Shown here piece after piece: positions 12,579 through 25,095 of a stretch of DNA of 64,000 nucleotides. The position numbers and the translations under genes were made by a program. Origin of the DNA: Ovis canadensis (lineage: Eukaryota > Chordata > Mammalia > Artiodactyla > Bovidae); assembly GCF_042477335.2 (NCBI RefSeq), contig NC_091256.1, forward strand, positions 27,680,501 to 27,744,500. Reading direction: 5' to 3'. Each line of letters begins with the position of its first letter. Position 1 is the first letter of the stretch. The notes under the pieces are model-generated. The model saw only the letters and a list, made by a program, of their open reading frames with translations, was not told the origin of the DNA and did not search any database.

Positions 12579-12672
12579 AAAAAAAAAGACCTTATAATAG
12601 ATATTCACTTTATAATCGGTGAGATGTTAATAATTAGCTCCAAATGTTTTATGAATACTAAATGTTATGTTT

Positions 12673-12684
12673 AAACTGCTTTGC
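12673..12684 (+). repeat. TSD, left copy, of the H2B-L1 chimera
   Basis: AAACTGCTTTGC, identical to 14241-14252. The base after it begins the GC-rich H2B 5' UTR. Confidence 0.85.
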
Positions 12685-12724
12685 GGCTGCCTGTTGTCGT
12701 CGGCGTTCCCGGTAGGCCCTATAG

Positions 12725-13120
<396 letters not shown>

Positions 13121-13175
13121 GTCCCTGTGGGGACTCGGCGCTCGCACGAGTTGCCCAGCCACTTGACGTTCTAAA

Positions 13176-13191
13176 GGTTCTTTTCAGAGCC
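13176..13191 (+). promoter_or_regulatory. Histone mRNA 3' stem-loop (SLBP site), one wobble pair
   Basis: GGTTCT-TTTC-AGAGCC: a six-pair stem with a UUUC loop, preceded by CTAAA and followed by ACCCA, 55 nt after the stop codon. This is the hallmark 3' end of replication-dependent histone mRNAs, bound by SLBP. The third pair is U:G where the consensus has C:G. Confidence 0.92.
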
Positions 13192-13208
13192 ACCCACCTT
13201 CTCAGTGG

Positions 13209-13214
13209 AATAAA
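13209..13214 (+). promoter_or_regulatory. AATAAA signal after the stem-loop
   Basis: A perfect AATAAA 18 nt past the stem-loop. Some H2B genes make a polyadenylated form that reads past the stem-loop. No A-tract follows within 30 nt, so the copied RNA did not end here. Confidence 0.55.
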
Positions 13215-13530
13215 CTCACCTTTTTACTTTACTTTTGTTGTCTGTTATCGTACTTTTTCTGTACCGCCGATTTTTTTTCTAGTAAGAACTGGCCTGTCTC
13301 TTAGGATGAAGAGGAGGTACTCCAGAAAAGACCAAGTTTTGTGGATCAGTCCAGAACTAGCTAGAATAACTGTTCACTCATGCAAGTAACTTACCTTTTC
13401 CAGTAAAACCGTGAGAGATGGGTGGTCAGTGTAAATCTATTCAGGAGGATGGGGAGGGAGGGTGGAAAGTTAAGCATTAGTTACTTTACAGCAGATAGAG
13501 TGGGTCAACTCAAGTCCATTTTTCTTGAGC

Positions 13531-14240
13531 TCAAAACCAAAAATAGAACTACCTTATGACCCAGCAATCCCACTGCTGGGCATACACACCGAGGAAACCA
13601 GAATTGAAAGAGACACATGTACCCTAATGTTCATCGCAGCACTGTTTATAATAGCCAGGACATGGAAACAACCTAGATGTCCATTAGCAGATGAATGGAT
13701 AAGAAAGCTGTGGTACATATACACAATGGAGTATTACTCAGCCGTTAAAAAGAATTCATTTGAATCAGTTCTGATGAGATGGATGAAACTGGAGCCGATT
13801 ATACAGAGTGAAGTAAGCCAGAAAGAAAAACACCAATACAGTATACTAACACATATATATGGAATTTAGGAAGATGGCAATGACGACCCTGTATGCAAGA
13901 CAGGGAAAGAGACACAGATGTGTATAATGGACCTTTGGACTCAGAGGGAGAGGGAGAGGGTGGGATGTTTTGGGAGAATGACATTCTAACATGTATACTA
14001 TCATGTAAGAATTGAATCGCCAGTCTATGTCTGACGCAGGTTGCAGCATGCTTGGGGCTGGTGCATGGGGATGACCCAGAGAGATGTTATGGGGAGGGAG
14101 GTGGGAGAGGGGGTTCATGTTTGGGAACGCATGTAAGAATTAAAGATATTAAAATTTAAAAAATAAAAATAAATAAATAAATAAAAATAAAAGCACATGC
14201 ATAACTGGAAAAAAATAAAAAAATTAAAATAATGAAAAAA
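13531..14240 (+). mobile_element. L1 3' end (3' half of the chimera) with double A-rich tail
   Basis: 5'-truncated ruminant L1 beginning in the last part of ORF2 or early 3' UTR (CTCAAAACC...) and including the full 3' UTR to about 14150. The tail is an A/T-rich (AAAT)n stretch (14152-14194), then about 16 nt of non-A sequence (14195-14210), then a second A-rich tract ending at 14240. It matches the L1 at 24660-25260 block by block. Same strand as H2B. Confidence 0.88.
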
Positions 14241-14252
14241 AAACTGCTTTGC
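14241..14252 (+). repeat. TSD, right copy, of the H2B-L1 chimera
   Basis: AAACTGCTTTGC immediately after the terminal A run; flanking sequence beyond it differs from that beyond the left copy. Confidence 0.85.
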
Positions 14253-15302
14253 TCAGTGCCAGAAGAAAGAAATCATTAATACTGAAGAGAATATATGATT
14301 ATTGAGGATTTGTTACCAAACTTTTCCACATAAAGAGGCCTTACAAATAAGTTTTCAGTCTCATAACAAATGAAGATACTAATGATGATGATAATGATAA
14401 AAATAACTCTCTCCTGTTGATTCCTTACTGTGTAATTTGCCAGCTTTAGAGTTACCCATTATTCTCCTTTATTTTCACTCCTGATTCCATTCAAGTGTTA
14501 CTTTTTGCCATTTCATAACCTAGACTTTAAGAGTAAATCAGCACCAAGCCATCTAATATAAACACATGAATCAGAAAAATATTTCTGATATGTATTTCTG
14601 TATTTCTGATATGTAGGTGATAAATATTAATTTTGGTATCTGTGGAGGATGAAATGAGAGTATACTGCTTCCATGTTAATTATTTTGTCTAAAGATCAAG
14701 CCATATTACACATGTAACCATTAGGATAGGTTTGTTTGGAATGCAGAATTTGCCTTCATTGTATTTGCATTTTAAAAATAATACTTTCATTTGAAATGAA
14801 AAGCATTACTAGGTCAGTTACAAAGAACATGACATGATATTCATGACAGTTACATTAATTTGGGAACATTTTAAGAAATCACTATTTTCCCAGTAAATGC
14901 ATATATAAAGGTAAGTAGAAAAAAAAATGTAAGTTCCTCACTTAGACTCACTCAAAACCTAGATAATTCAGTTCCATAAACAAAATTTACCACTAGAAAA
15001 ATTTCCCCAAAGTTATTCAAATTAATATTTCCACAAAATGAGAAGTTTCTATTACCAAAGTGTCCCAACTGTATGTCAAATCCATACATGTCAAACTGTG
15101 AGGACTTTCGAACTTCTTCAAAGAGATTTTCCATTAATACTTTAGAATTGCACTTAGATTTGAATGTCCAGAAAAACTTTAGCTTTCTTAAGTACTTAGT
15201 ATATATTTTTATTTCTTGTGAACAAAACTAAGAGTTCATGGAGTTCTATCCTCTACCCAGGTTATAGCATTATTGTGTACACGCATCTACATAATGACTA
15301 TC
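14253..15302. other. AT-rich unique sequence
   Basis: About 1 kb without a recognised repeat. Contains short GATGAT and TATTTCTGATATG repeats. No supported gene. Confidence 0.6.
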
Positions 15303-18300
15303 GGTTCAGTTCAGTTCAGTTCCGTCGCTCAGTCGTGTCCAGCTGTTTGTGACCCCATGAATCAAAGCACTCCACGCCTCCATATCCATCACCAATTCCC
15401 GGAGTTCACTCAGATTCACATCCATCGAGTCAGTGATGCCATCCAGCCATCTCATCCTATGTCGTCCCCTTCTCCTCCTGCCCCCAATCCCTCCCAGCAT
15501 CAGAGTCTTTTCCAATGAGTCAACACTTTACATGAGGTGGCCGAAATATTGGAGTTTCACCTTTAGCATCATTCCTTCCAAAGAAATCCCAGGGCTGATC
15601 TCCTTCAGAATGGACTGGTTGGATCTCCTTGCAATCCAAGGGACTCTCAAGAGTCTTTTCAAACACCACAGTTCAAAAGCATCAATTTTTTGGTTCTCAG
15701 CCTTCTTCACAGTCCAACTCCCACATCCGTACATGACCACAGGAAAAACCGTAGCCTTGACTAGATGGACATTTGTTGGCAAAGTAATGTCTTTGCTTTT
15801 CAATATGCTATCTATGTTGGTCATAACTATTCTTCTAAGGAGTAAGCGTCTTTTAATTTCATGGCTGAAGTCACCATCTGTAGTGATTTCGGAGCCCGAA
15901 ATAATAAAGTCTGACACTGTTTTCACTGTTTCCCCATCTATTTCCCATGAAGTTATGGGACCAGATCCCATGATCTTCAGTTTTGAATGTTGAGCTTTAA
16001 GCCAACTTTTTCACTCTCCTCTTTCATTTTATTCAAGAGGCTTTTCAGTTCCTCTTCAATTTCTACCATAAGGGTGGTGTCATCTGCATATCTCAGGTTT
16101 TTTATATTTCTCCCAGCAATCTTGATTCCAGCTTGTGCTTCTTCCAGCCCAGCATTTTTCATGATATACTCTACATATACGTTAAATAAGCAGGGTGACA
16201 ATAATGAGCCTACATACTCCTTTTCCTATTTGGAACCAGTCTGTTGTTTCATGTCCAGTTCTAACTGTTGCTTCCCTTCTTGCATACAGATTTCTCAAGA
16301 GGCTGGTCAGATGGTTTGGTATTCCCATCTCTCTCAGAATTTTCCAGTTTATTGTGATCCACACAGTCAAAGGCTTTGGCATAGTTAGTAAAGCAGAAAT
16401 AGATGTTTTTCTAGAACTCTATTGCTTTTTCAATGATCCAGAGGATGTTGGCAATTTGATCTCAGGTTCCTCTGCCTTTTCTAAAACCAGCTTGAACATC
16501 TGGAAGTTCATGGTTCACATATTGTTGGAGCCTCGCTTGGAGAATTTTGAGCATTACTTTATTAGCGTATGAGATGAGTGCAATTGTGTGGTAGTTTGAG
16601 CATTCTTTGGCATTGCCTTTCTTTGGGATTAGAATGAAAACTGATCTTTTCCAGTCCTGTGGCCACTGCTGAGTTTTCCAAATTTGCTAGCATATTGAGT
16701 GCAGCACTTTCGCAGCATCATCTTTCAGAATTTGAAATAGCTCAACTGGAATTTCAACACCTCCACTAGCTTTGTTTGTAGTGATGCTTTCTAAGGCCCA
16801 TTTGACTTCACATTCCAGGATGTCTGGCTCTAGGTGAGTGATCACACCATCGTGATTATCTGGGTTGTGAAGATCTCTTTTGTACAGTTCTTCTGTGTAT
16901 TCTTGCCACCTCTTCTTAATATCTTCTGCTTCTGTTAGGTCCATACCATTTCTGTCTTTTATCCAGCCCATCTTTGCATGAAATGTTCCCTTTGTATCTC
17001 TAATTTTCTTGAAGAGATCTCTAGTCTTTCCCATGCTGTTCTTTTCTTCTATTTCTTTGCATTGATCACTGAGGAAGGCGTTCTTATCTCTTCTTGCTAT
17101 TCTTTGGAACTCTACATTCAGATGCTTATATCTTTCCTTTTCTCCTTTGCTTTTGCTTCTCTTCTTTTCACAGCTATTTGTAAGTCCTCCCCAAACAGCC
17201 ATTTTGCATTTCTTTTCCATGGGGATGTTCTTGATCCCTGTCTCCTGTAAATGTCACGAACCTCAGTCCATAGTTCATCAGGCACTCTATCTATCAGATC
17301 TAGGCCCTTAAATCTATTTCTCACTTCCATTGTATAATCATATGGGATTTGATTTAGGTCATCCCTGAATGGTCTAGTGGTTTTTCCTACTTTCTTCAAT
17401 TTAAGTCTGAATTTGGTAATAAGGAGTTCATGATCTGAGCCACAGTCAGCTCCTGGTCTTGTTTTTGTTGACTGTATAGAGCTTCTCCATCTTTGGCTGC
17501 ACAGAATATAATCAATCTGATTTCGGATTTGACCATATGGTGATGTCCATGTGTAAAGTCTTCCCTTGTGTTGTTGGAAGAGGGTGTTTGCTATGACCAG
17601 TGTATTTTGTTTTCAAAACTCTATAAATATTTACCCTGCTTCATTCCATATTCCAAGGCCAAATTTGCCTGTTACTCCAGGTTTTCCTTGACTTCCTACT
17701 TTTGCATTCCAGTCCCCTATAATGAAAAGGACATCCTTTTTGGGTGTTAGTTCTAAAAGCTCTTGTATGTCTTCATAGAATCGTTCAACTTCTGCTACTT
17801 CAGTGTTACTGGTTGGGGCATAGACTTGGATTACCGTGATATTGAATGGTTTGTCTTGGAGATGAACAGAGATCATTCTGTCGTTTTTGAGATTGCATCC
17901 AAGTACTGCATTTTGGACCCTTTTGTTGACCATGATGGCTACTCCATTTCTTCTAAGGGATTCCTGCCCACAGTAGTAGATATAATGGTCATCTGAGTTA
18001 AATTCACCCATTCCAGTCCATTTTGGTTCACTTATTCCTGGAATGTCGACGTTCACTCTTGCCATCTCTTGTTTGACCACTTCCAATTTGCCTTGATTCA
18101 GGGACCTGACATTCCTATGCAATATTGCTCTTTACAGCGTCAGACCTTGCTCTATCACCAGTCACATCCATATCTGGGTATTGTTTTTCTTTGGTTCCAT
18201 CCCTTCATTTTTCTGGATTTATTTCTCCACTGATATCCAGTAGCATATTGGGCACCTACTGACCTGGGAGTTCCTCTTTCAGTATCCTACCATTTTGCCT

Positions 18301-18672
18301 TTTCATACTGTTCATGGGGTTCTCAAGGCAAGAATACTGAAGTGGTTTGCCATTCCCTTCTCCAGTGGACCACATTCTGTCAGACCTCTCCACCATGACC
18401 TCCCTGACTTGGGTGGCCCCCCGGCATGGCTTAGTTTCATAGAGTTAGACAAGGCTGTGGTCCTAGTGTGATTAGATTGACTAGTTTTCTGTGAGTATGG
18501 TTTCAGTGTGTCTGCCTTCTGACGCCCTCTTAAACACCTACCATCTTACTGGGGTTTCTCTTACCTTGAACGTGGGTTTCTCTTCATGGCTGCTCCAGCA
18601 AAGTGCAGCCATTGCTCCTTACCTTGGACGAGGGATATCTCCTTACAGCCGCCCCTCCTGACATTGAACGTG
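15303..18672 (-). mobile_element. BovB LINE, near full length, antisense
   Basis: About 3.4 kb from the GTTCAG-repeat 3' tail (15303) to 5' UTR-like sequence near 18672. In sense order the antisense frames hold an APE-type endonuclease (18122-17631), a linker (17399-16687), a reverse transcriptase with an intact YADD motif (within 16201-15977), and the C-terminal part (15971-15306). Stops and frameshifts break the single long ORF a working element would need. It is among the two or three best-preserved BovB copies in the window. Confidence 0.93.
17631..18122 (-). pseudogene. BovB endonuclease domain, largely open
   Basis: A 163-codon open stretch matching the APE-like endonuclease that nicks target DNA in RTE elements. 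It has an N-terminal RSLNQGK-like start, an ISEPKWTG block carrying the metal-binding Glu, an IQVYAPTS block, and a GDWNAKVG block carrying the catalytic Asp and Asn. It is separated from the RT by frame breaks, so no functional protein is expected from the element. Confidence 0.85.
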
Positions 18673-19336
18673 GAATATAGTCCTACATTTATCCTATTTT
18701 ATTGTTCTTGTTTGCTTTGATATAAAATTTTTCCTCTTGTCTGTTTTTCTGCTTATATCTTATAATTGCCTTTTGATCTTGTAATCAAATATGAAAAATA
18801 TATTTTTATGGGTGTGATGATATGTAAGTATGAATAGAACACAGGGTATCTCACATGACATAGTTAGATATGAAATCAGGCTCTTAAATTAGGGACAGAG
18901 ATTAAAGGGCAGATACATCACATTAAAGTATCATAATTTTATACATTAGATAATGGGAAACAGTGAATAAAACTTTTTAAAGCTGAGATTGTTTGATAAG
19001 GTTAGACAAGCAGAATATTGGATATACTAATGCTTAATAAGAGATAATTGCATAAACGAGTGACCTGGAACATTTGGGATAGTTCAGAGATTAGAATATA
19101 AGCAGTGAGACTAAAACTTTAGAATTTTGAACCTGCTTTGAATATAGTCTATCCAGTGAGTTCATCATTTATTTTTACAACTGGGAAACTTTGTATTTCC
19201 TGCAGTTAAAAATAATCAGAATTTTTTTCAAGAAATTTATAAGATTTTTTTGAGAGACTACTAATATGTCAAATTTTGCCACTAAGATAAAGGAATGAAG
19301 ACAGCAGAGTGTGTGCATGTGTAGGTGTATGTGCAC
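18673..19336. other. AT-rich unique sequence
   Basis: No recognised repeat or ORF of note. Confidence 0.6.
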
Positions 19337-19514
19337 GCTAAGTCACTACAGTTGTGGCTGACTGAAAAACCATGAGATTCTCCAGGCAAGAATACTGGAG
19401 GGTTACCATGCTCTCTTCCAGGGGATCTTCCCAAGGGAGGGATGGGACCCACCTCTCTTATGTTTCCTGCATTGGCAGGTGGGTTCTTCACCACTAACGC
19501 CACCCAGGAAACCC
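19337..19514 (-). mobile_element. Bov-tA SINE, antisense
   Basis: Reverse complement of the BovA body followed by the tRNA-like head, ending at a CCAGGAAACCC-type SINE 5' end. A GT-rich stretch at 19310-19334 on the left represents its AC-type tail. Confidence 0.87.
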
Positions 19515-20322
19515 ATGCATATGTATACATTTGGCTTAGTCTTAATGAATATGAATTGAAAAGAATTTAAATGATGTAACAATCAGTAGTATCAGACAGC
19601 ATTATTTAAAAATTTCAGTGTTTTTCTTTATAAGAAAGAAGTAGCTTCAGGTATCCAACAACTATGATTCATGTGCTACAGAGATGTTTTCATTAAAATT
19701 TATGAGTAAATATTTTGAAATTGCACTATATAAAAACTTGCTTTCATAGATGTATAACCAGAGGACCAGTGAAGCACCATGGTGAGTCTAATTAAATGTG
19801 GTTGAGGCAAGGAAACTTTCATTTTGGAGAGATAAATTAGTCCCAATTAAAAGTGCACAATAATAACTAAATTTTGTGTTGGCATATTTCAAATACATTT
19901 AGTTAGTTAATTTTCCTGCATTAGTGTGTATGCTTAAAAGCAAGAATATTTTCCCTTAGTAAGTAATGCACTGAATATTTACAGTATTGTGGTGTTAGTG
20001 TTCAATTTAAGTTTACATGAAATGAATAGGACTTATAATTCCTAATACACAGATTCTTCTGAAGCACCACTTTTAAATAACTTAAATTCATCTGCTAATG
20101 GTTTAAATTTCTATTTGTTCTTGAAACTACTTATATGACAATGATATCAATGGCTACAATGTACTTGGTTTACTTAAAAACATCTATAAAAAATTGAACT
20201 ATGACCTCATGAATTCTAATTTTAGAATAATAGTATCTGTAAATAATTTATAACTAAAAGGAATTAACTTAGTAACTTTTAAAGCTATAAGCCATTTATT
20301 CACTTAAGAGTAAGCATCTACT
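19515..20322. other. AT-rich unique sequence
   Basis: Nothing recognised. Confidence 0.6.
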
Positions 20323-20334
20323 ATGTAAAATACT

Positions 20335-20660
20335 GCTGTGGACAGGAAAGAGATCAAACCAGTCAATCCTAAAGGAAATTAACCCTGAATGTTCATTGGA
20401 AGGACTGATGCTGAAGCTCCAACACTTTGGCCACCTGATGCAAACAACAGACTCATTGGAAAAGACCCTGATGCTGGGAAAGATTGAGGGCAATGAGGAG
20501 AAGGGGGCAACAGAAGATGAGGTGGTTGGATTGCATCACTGGCTCAATTGATGTGAGTTTGAGCAAACTCCAGGAAATAGTGAAGGACATAGAAGCTTGG
20601 TGTGTTGCAGTCCACAGGGTCACAAAGAGTTAGACATGACTTGGCTATTGAACAATAACA
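20335..20660 (+). mobile_element. BovB LINE 3' fragment with TSD
   Basis: Last ~325 bases of a BovB in sense orientation. Flanked by ATGTAAAATACT (20323-20334) and ATGTAAAGTACT (20661-20672), a 12-bp TSD with one mismatch. Confidence 0.9.
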
Positions 20661-20672
20661 ATGTAAAGTACT

Positions 20673-21293
20673 AAGCTGAGAATTGTGGGGAAGATAAAAC
20701 AATAAAGATACATTTTCTCCTCTCAGGAAATGTATAATATATAATAGAACATGAGACAAATAATATCTGTATTTTATATGAAAAAAAAAGAAGATGGTAA
20801 AAATTTTTAAGCAGTGTGTGTAGAGAGCACATTTACTTAAGGAACCCAGTAAAGATTAAATGAGGCTTTGAGTGGATCTTTTATCCCTTTTGATTGTAAT
20901 GTTTTTGAATGTTTAATTCTAAAGTTGTCTGAATGAGAATATAATTGATTTATTTCCTGACATTTCAGTAGAGTGTTTATATGTAAGATAGACTGACTTC
21001 CTGCCCTAAAATTTTTCTTTGTGAGATTCTTTCATGTTGTTGCACATAGCTATTGCTTCTTCCAATTCATTTATTATATAGAATTAACTTATACCACAAT
21101 ATTATAATAAATTTATTCAGCTGTTGCTCTTAAAAAATGATCCCCAAATGTAATGATGAAGGTACACCATTTAGTTTATGCTGACAGATTCTATGAACAA
21201 CAATTATGTCTGTAAATCTAATAGGGAGAGCTTATCTCTGCTCATCAAGGAGACTGTCAGCTTGAGCACTAGCAAATGGCATCTCCGTATGGA
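20673..21293. other. AT-rich unique sequence
   Basis: Nothing recognised. Confidence 0.6.
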
Positions 21294-21498
21294 GTGAAAG
21301 TCATTCAGTCATGTCGGACTCTTTGCAAACCCATGGCTTGTAGCTCACCAGGCCCCTCTGTCCATGGAATTCTCTAGGCAGGAGTACTGGAGTGGGTAGC
21401 TGTTCTCCTTTCCAGGGGATCTTTCCAACCTAGGGATTGAAGCCAGGTTTCCCGTATTGCAGGTGGAGTCTTTATCATCTGAACCCCCAGGGAAGCCC
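21294..21498 (-). mobile_element. Bov-tA SINE, antisense
   Basis: Near complete: BovA body, then the tRNA-like head, ending at CCCCCAGGGAAGCCC, the reverse complement of the usual SINE start. Confidence 0.9.
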
Positions 21499-22118
21499 AT
21501 TCCTACAAAAGATCTACCCAACCCATATGGTGTAGACTTCCTAAAAACATATGTTGGTTGTATTCCAGTTGCTGGTAATGAGAGAAGGAGGGAAGGAAAG
21601 AGAGAGAGAGAGAGAAAGATGTCTTCTACTTTCTGTAAGTTGCAAGGATGAAATGTCAGTGTCACATTATATGAGTAGCCTGTGAGATGGAATAAATGGT
21701 TTGTCTTGGAATAAATGATTTACCTATTGAATACATCAGGTTCAGATATGAATGCAGATTCTCAAGTATGGATTTGAAGATTAAAGAGACAAGTTATTTG
21801 CCACCACACACCCCCAATACGATAACACAGCAAACCGTAATGCAACCATTATAGGCACTTTCATTTAGAAAATAGGAAGAGTAGGAGGTCATTGGACTGT
21901 AGCATTTCTGAAATCTAGCCGGATCCATGTTTTCAGTTCCTTGGATAGCTGCTCAGTTCTGCTGCCTAACAATCATTCTCTGTGGCTCTGGGCTCCACTC
22001 TCAGAACCCTGGTTCTCTCTGAGCCATTGCTTCTTTTCCAAAAGAAAGTCTTCTCTACAACTGAGTTGTTTTCCCAGCCTCATCCCTGTCCAAAGTAGTT
22101 TTGAAGTTCAAAAGCCTC
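21499..22118. other. Unique sequence with short GA repeat
   Basis: A short (GA)n tract at about 21600-21617. Otherwise nothing recognised. Confidence 0.6.
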
Positions 22119-22994
22119 TTTTAGGGTTTTCTATGTAGAGGATCACGTTATCTGCAAACAGTGAGAGTTTTACTTCTTCTTTTCTAATTTGGATTCTTTT
22201 TATTTCTTTTTCTGCTCTCATTTCTGTGGCCAAAACTTCTAAAACTATGTTGAATAGTAGTGGTGAAAGTGGGCACCCTTGTCTTGTTTCTGACTTTAGG
22301 GGAAATGCTTTCAATTTTTCACCATTGAGGATAATGTTTGCTGTGGGTTTGTCATAGATAGCTTTTATTATGTTGAGGTATGTTCCTTCTATTCCTGCTT
22401 TCTGGAGGGTTTTTATCATCAATAGATGTTGAATTTTGTCAAAGGCTTTCTCTGCATCTATTGAGATAATCATATGGCTTTTATTTTTCAGTTTGTTAAT
22501 GTGGTGTATTACATTGATTGATTTCTGGATATTGAAGAATCCTTGCATCCCTGGGATAAAGCCCACTTGGTCATGGTGTATGATCTTTTTAATGTGTTGT
22601 TGGATTCTGATTGCTAGAATTTTGTTGAGGATTTTTGCATCTATGTTCATCAGTGATATTGGCCTGTAGTTTTCTTTTTTTGTGGCATCTTTGTCAGGTT
22701 TTGATATTAGGGTGATGGTGGCCTCATAGAATGAGTTTGGAAGTTTACCTTCCTCTGCAATTTTCTGGAAGAGTTTGAGTAGGATAGGTGTTAGCTTTTC
22801 TCTAAATGTTTGGTAGAATTCAGCTGTGAAGCTGTCTGGACCTGGGCTTTTTTTTTTTTTGCTGGAAGATTTCTGATTACAGTTTCTATTTCTGTGCTTG
22901 TGAAGGGTCTGTTAAGATTTTCTATTTCTTCCTGGCTCAGTTTTGGAAAGTTGTACTTTTCTAAGAATTTGTCCATTTCTTCCAAGTTGTCCAT
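22108..22994 (-). pseudogene. L1 ORF2 reverse transcriptase remnant
   Basis: The frame at 22650-22108 encodes about 180 residues of L1 RT: the [13 protein letters not shown] block, the [12 protein letters not shown] block with motif A Asp, and the [13 protein letters not shown] block. The active-site FADD is changed to FADN, which removes a catalytic Asp. Upstream, an 11- to 12-base A run in L1 sense (22850-22861) shifts the frame within the NLPxK region. Confidence 0.9.
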
Positions 22995-23323
22995 TTTATT
23001 GGCATATAATTGCTGATAGTAGTCTCTTATGATCCTTTGTATTTCTGTGTTGTGTGTTGTGATCTCTCCATTTTCATTTCTAATTTTATTGATTTGATTT
23101 TTCTCCCTTTATTTCTTGATGAGTCTGGCTAATGGTTTGTCAATTTTATTTATCCTTTCAGGAAATAGCTTTTTCCTTTGTTGATTTTTTGCTATGGTCT
23201 CTTTTGTATCTTTTGCATTTATTTCTGCCCTAATTTTTAGGATTTCTTTCCTTCTACTAACCCTGGGGTTCTTCATTCCTTCCTTTTCTAGTTGCTTTAG
23301 GTATAGAGTTAGTTCATTTATTT
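22119..23323 (-). mobile_element. L1 LINE, inverted 5' segment (twin-primed)
   Basis: Antisense L1 ORF2 reverse-transcriptase region. In L1 sense it runs from 23323 down to 22119 and stops at the ENPK codons just after the RT active-site region. The continuation of the same L1 begins on the opposite strand at 23324. This is the classic structure left by twin priming. Confidence 0.92.
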
Positions 23324-24700
23324 GACTACACCAGAAAATTACTAGAGCTAATCAATGCGTATAGTAAAGTGGCAGGATATAAAATCAACACACAGAAATG
23401 CCTTGCATTCCTATATACTAGTAATGAGAAAATAGAAAGAGAAATTAAGGAAACAATTCCATTCACCATTGCAATGAAAAGAATGAAATACTTAGGAATA
23501 TATCTACCTAAAGAAACAAAAGACCTGTATATACAAAACTAAAACACTGGGGAAAGAAATCAAAGAGGACACTAATAGGTGGAGAAATATACTGTATTCA
23601 TGGATGGATTAGAGGAATCAATATGGTGAAAATGAATATACTACCCAAAGCAATCTATAGATTCAATGCAATCCCTATCAAGCTACCAGTGGTATTTTTC
23701 ACAGAGCTAGAACAAATAATTTCAAAATACAAAAAACCTTGAATAGCCAAAGCAATCTTGAGAAAGAAGAATGGAACTGGAGGAATCAACGTGCCTGTCT
23801 TTAGGCTCTACTACAAAGCCACAGTCATCAAGACAGTGTGGTACTGGCACAAAGACAGCAATGTAGATCAATGGAACAAAATAGAAAGCCCAGAGATAAA
23901 TCTACACAACTATGGACACCTTATCTTTGACAAAGGAGGCAAGAATATATAATGGAGAAAAGACAATCTCTTTAACAAGTGGTGCTGGGAAAACTGGTCA
24001 ACTACTTGTAAAAGATCGAAACTGGAACACTTTCTAGCACCACACACAAACATAAACTCAAAATGGATTAAAGATCTAAATGTAAGACCAGAAACTATAA
24101 AACTCCTAGAGGAGAACATAGGCAAAACACTCTCCGACATACATCACAGCAGGATCCTCTATGACCCACCTCCCAGAATACTGGAAATAAAAGCAAAAAT
24201 AAACAAATGGGACCTAATTATAATTAAAGCTTCTGCACAACAAAGGAAACTATAAGCAAGGTGAAAACACAGCCTTCAGTATGAGAGAAAGTAATAGCTA
24301 ATGAAGCAAATGACAAATAATTAATCTCAAAAATATGCAAGCAACTCCTGCAGCTCAATTCCAGAAAAATAAATGACCCAATCAAAAAAAATGGGCCAAA
24401 AAACTAAACAGACATTTCTCCAAAGAAGACATACAGATGGCTAACAAACACGTGAAAAGACGCTCAACATCACTCATTATCAGAGAAGTGCAAATCAAAA
24501 CCACAATGAGGTACCATTTCACGCCAGTCAGAATGGCTGCTATCCAAAAATCTATAAGCAATAAATGCTGGAGAGGGGTTGTGGAGAAAAAGGAACTCTC
24601 TTACACTGCTGGTGGGAATGCAAACTAGTACAGCCACTATGGAAAACAGTGTGGAGATTCCTTAAAAAACTGGAAATACAACTGCCATACGATCCAGCAA
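23324..24700 (+). pseudogene. L1 ORF2 C-terminal remnant
   Basis: Broken frames spell the L1 ORF2 region downstream of the RT, including 23758-23952 and the [20 protein letters not shown] block at 24437-24628. The C-terminal zinc-knuckle region (24560-24630) is frameshifted. Non-functional. Confidence 0.85.
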
Positions 24701-25019
24701 TCCCACTTCTGGGCATACACACTGAGGAAACCAGAATTTAAAGAGACATGTGTACCCCAATGTTCATCACAGCACTGTTTAAAATACCCAGGACATGGAA
24801 ACAACCATTAGAAGACAAATGGATAAGAAAGCTGTGGTACATATACACAATGGAGTATTACTCACCCATAAAAAAGAATACATTTGAATCAGTTCTAATG
24901 AGGTAGATGAAACTGTAGCCTATTATACAAAGTGAAGTAAGCCAGAAAGAAAAAAACACCAATACAGTATACTAACACATATATATGGAATTTAGAAAGT
25001 AATGATAACCCTTTATGAA

Positions 25020-25095
25020 AGACAGCAAAAGAGACACAGATGTATAGAACAGTCTTTAGACAGCAAAAGAGACACAGATGTATAGAACAGTCTTT
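25020..25095 (+). repeat. 38-bp tandem duplication in the L1 3' UTR
   Basis: The unit starting AGACAGCAAAAGAGACACAG is present twice back to back with essentially no divergence; the other L1 copies in the window have it once. Confidence 0.9.

Noticed and set aside
12580..12672. Possible histone promoter upstream of H2B
   Set aside because: AT-rich sequence with no TATA/CCAAT/octamer arrangement; the flanking direct repeat marks the retrocopy boundary at 12673-12684.
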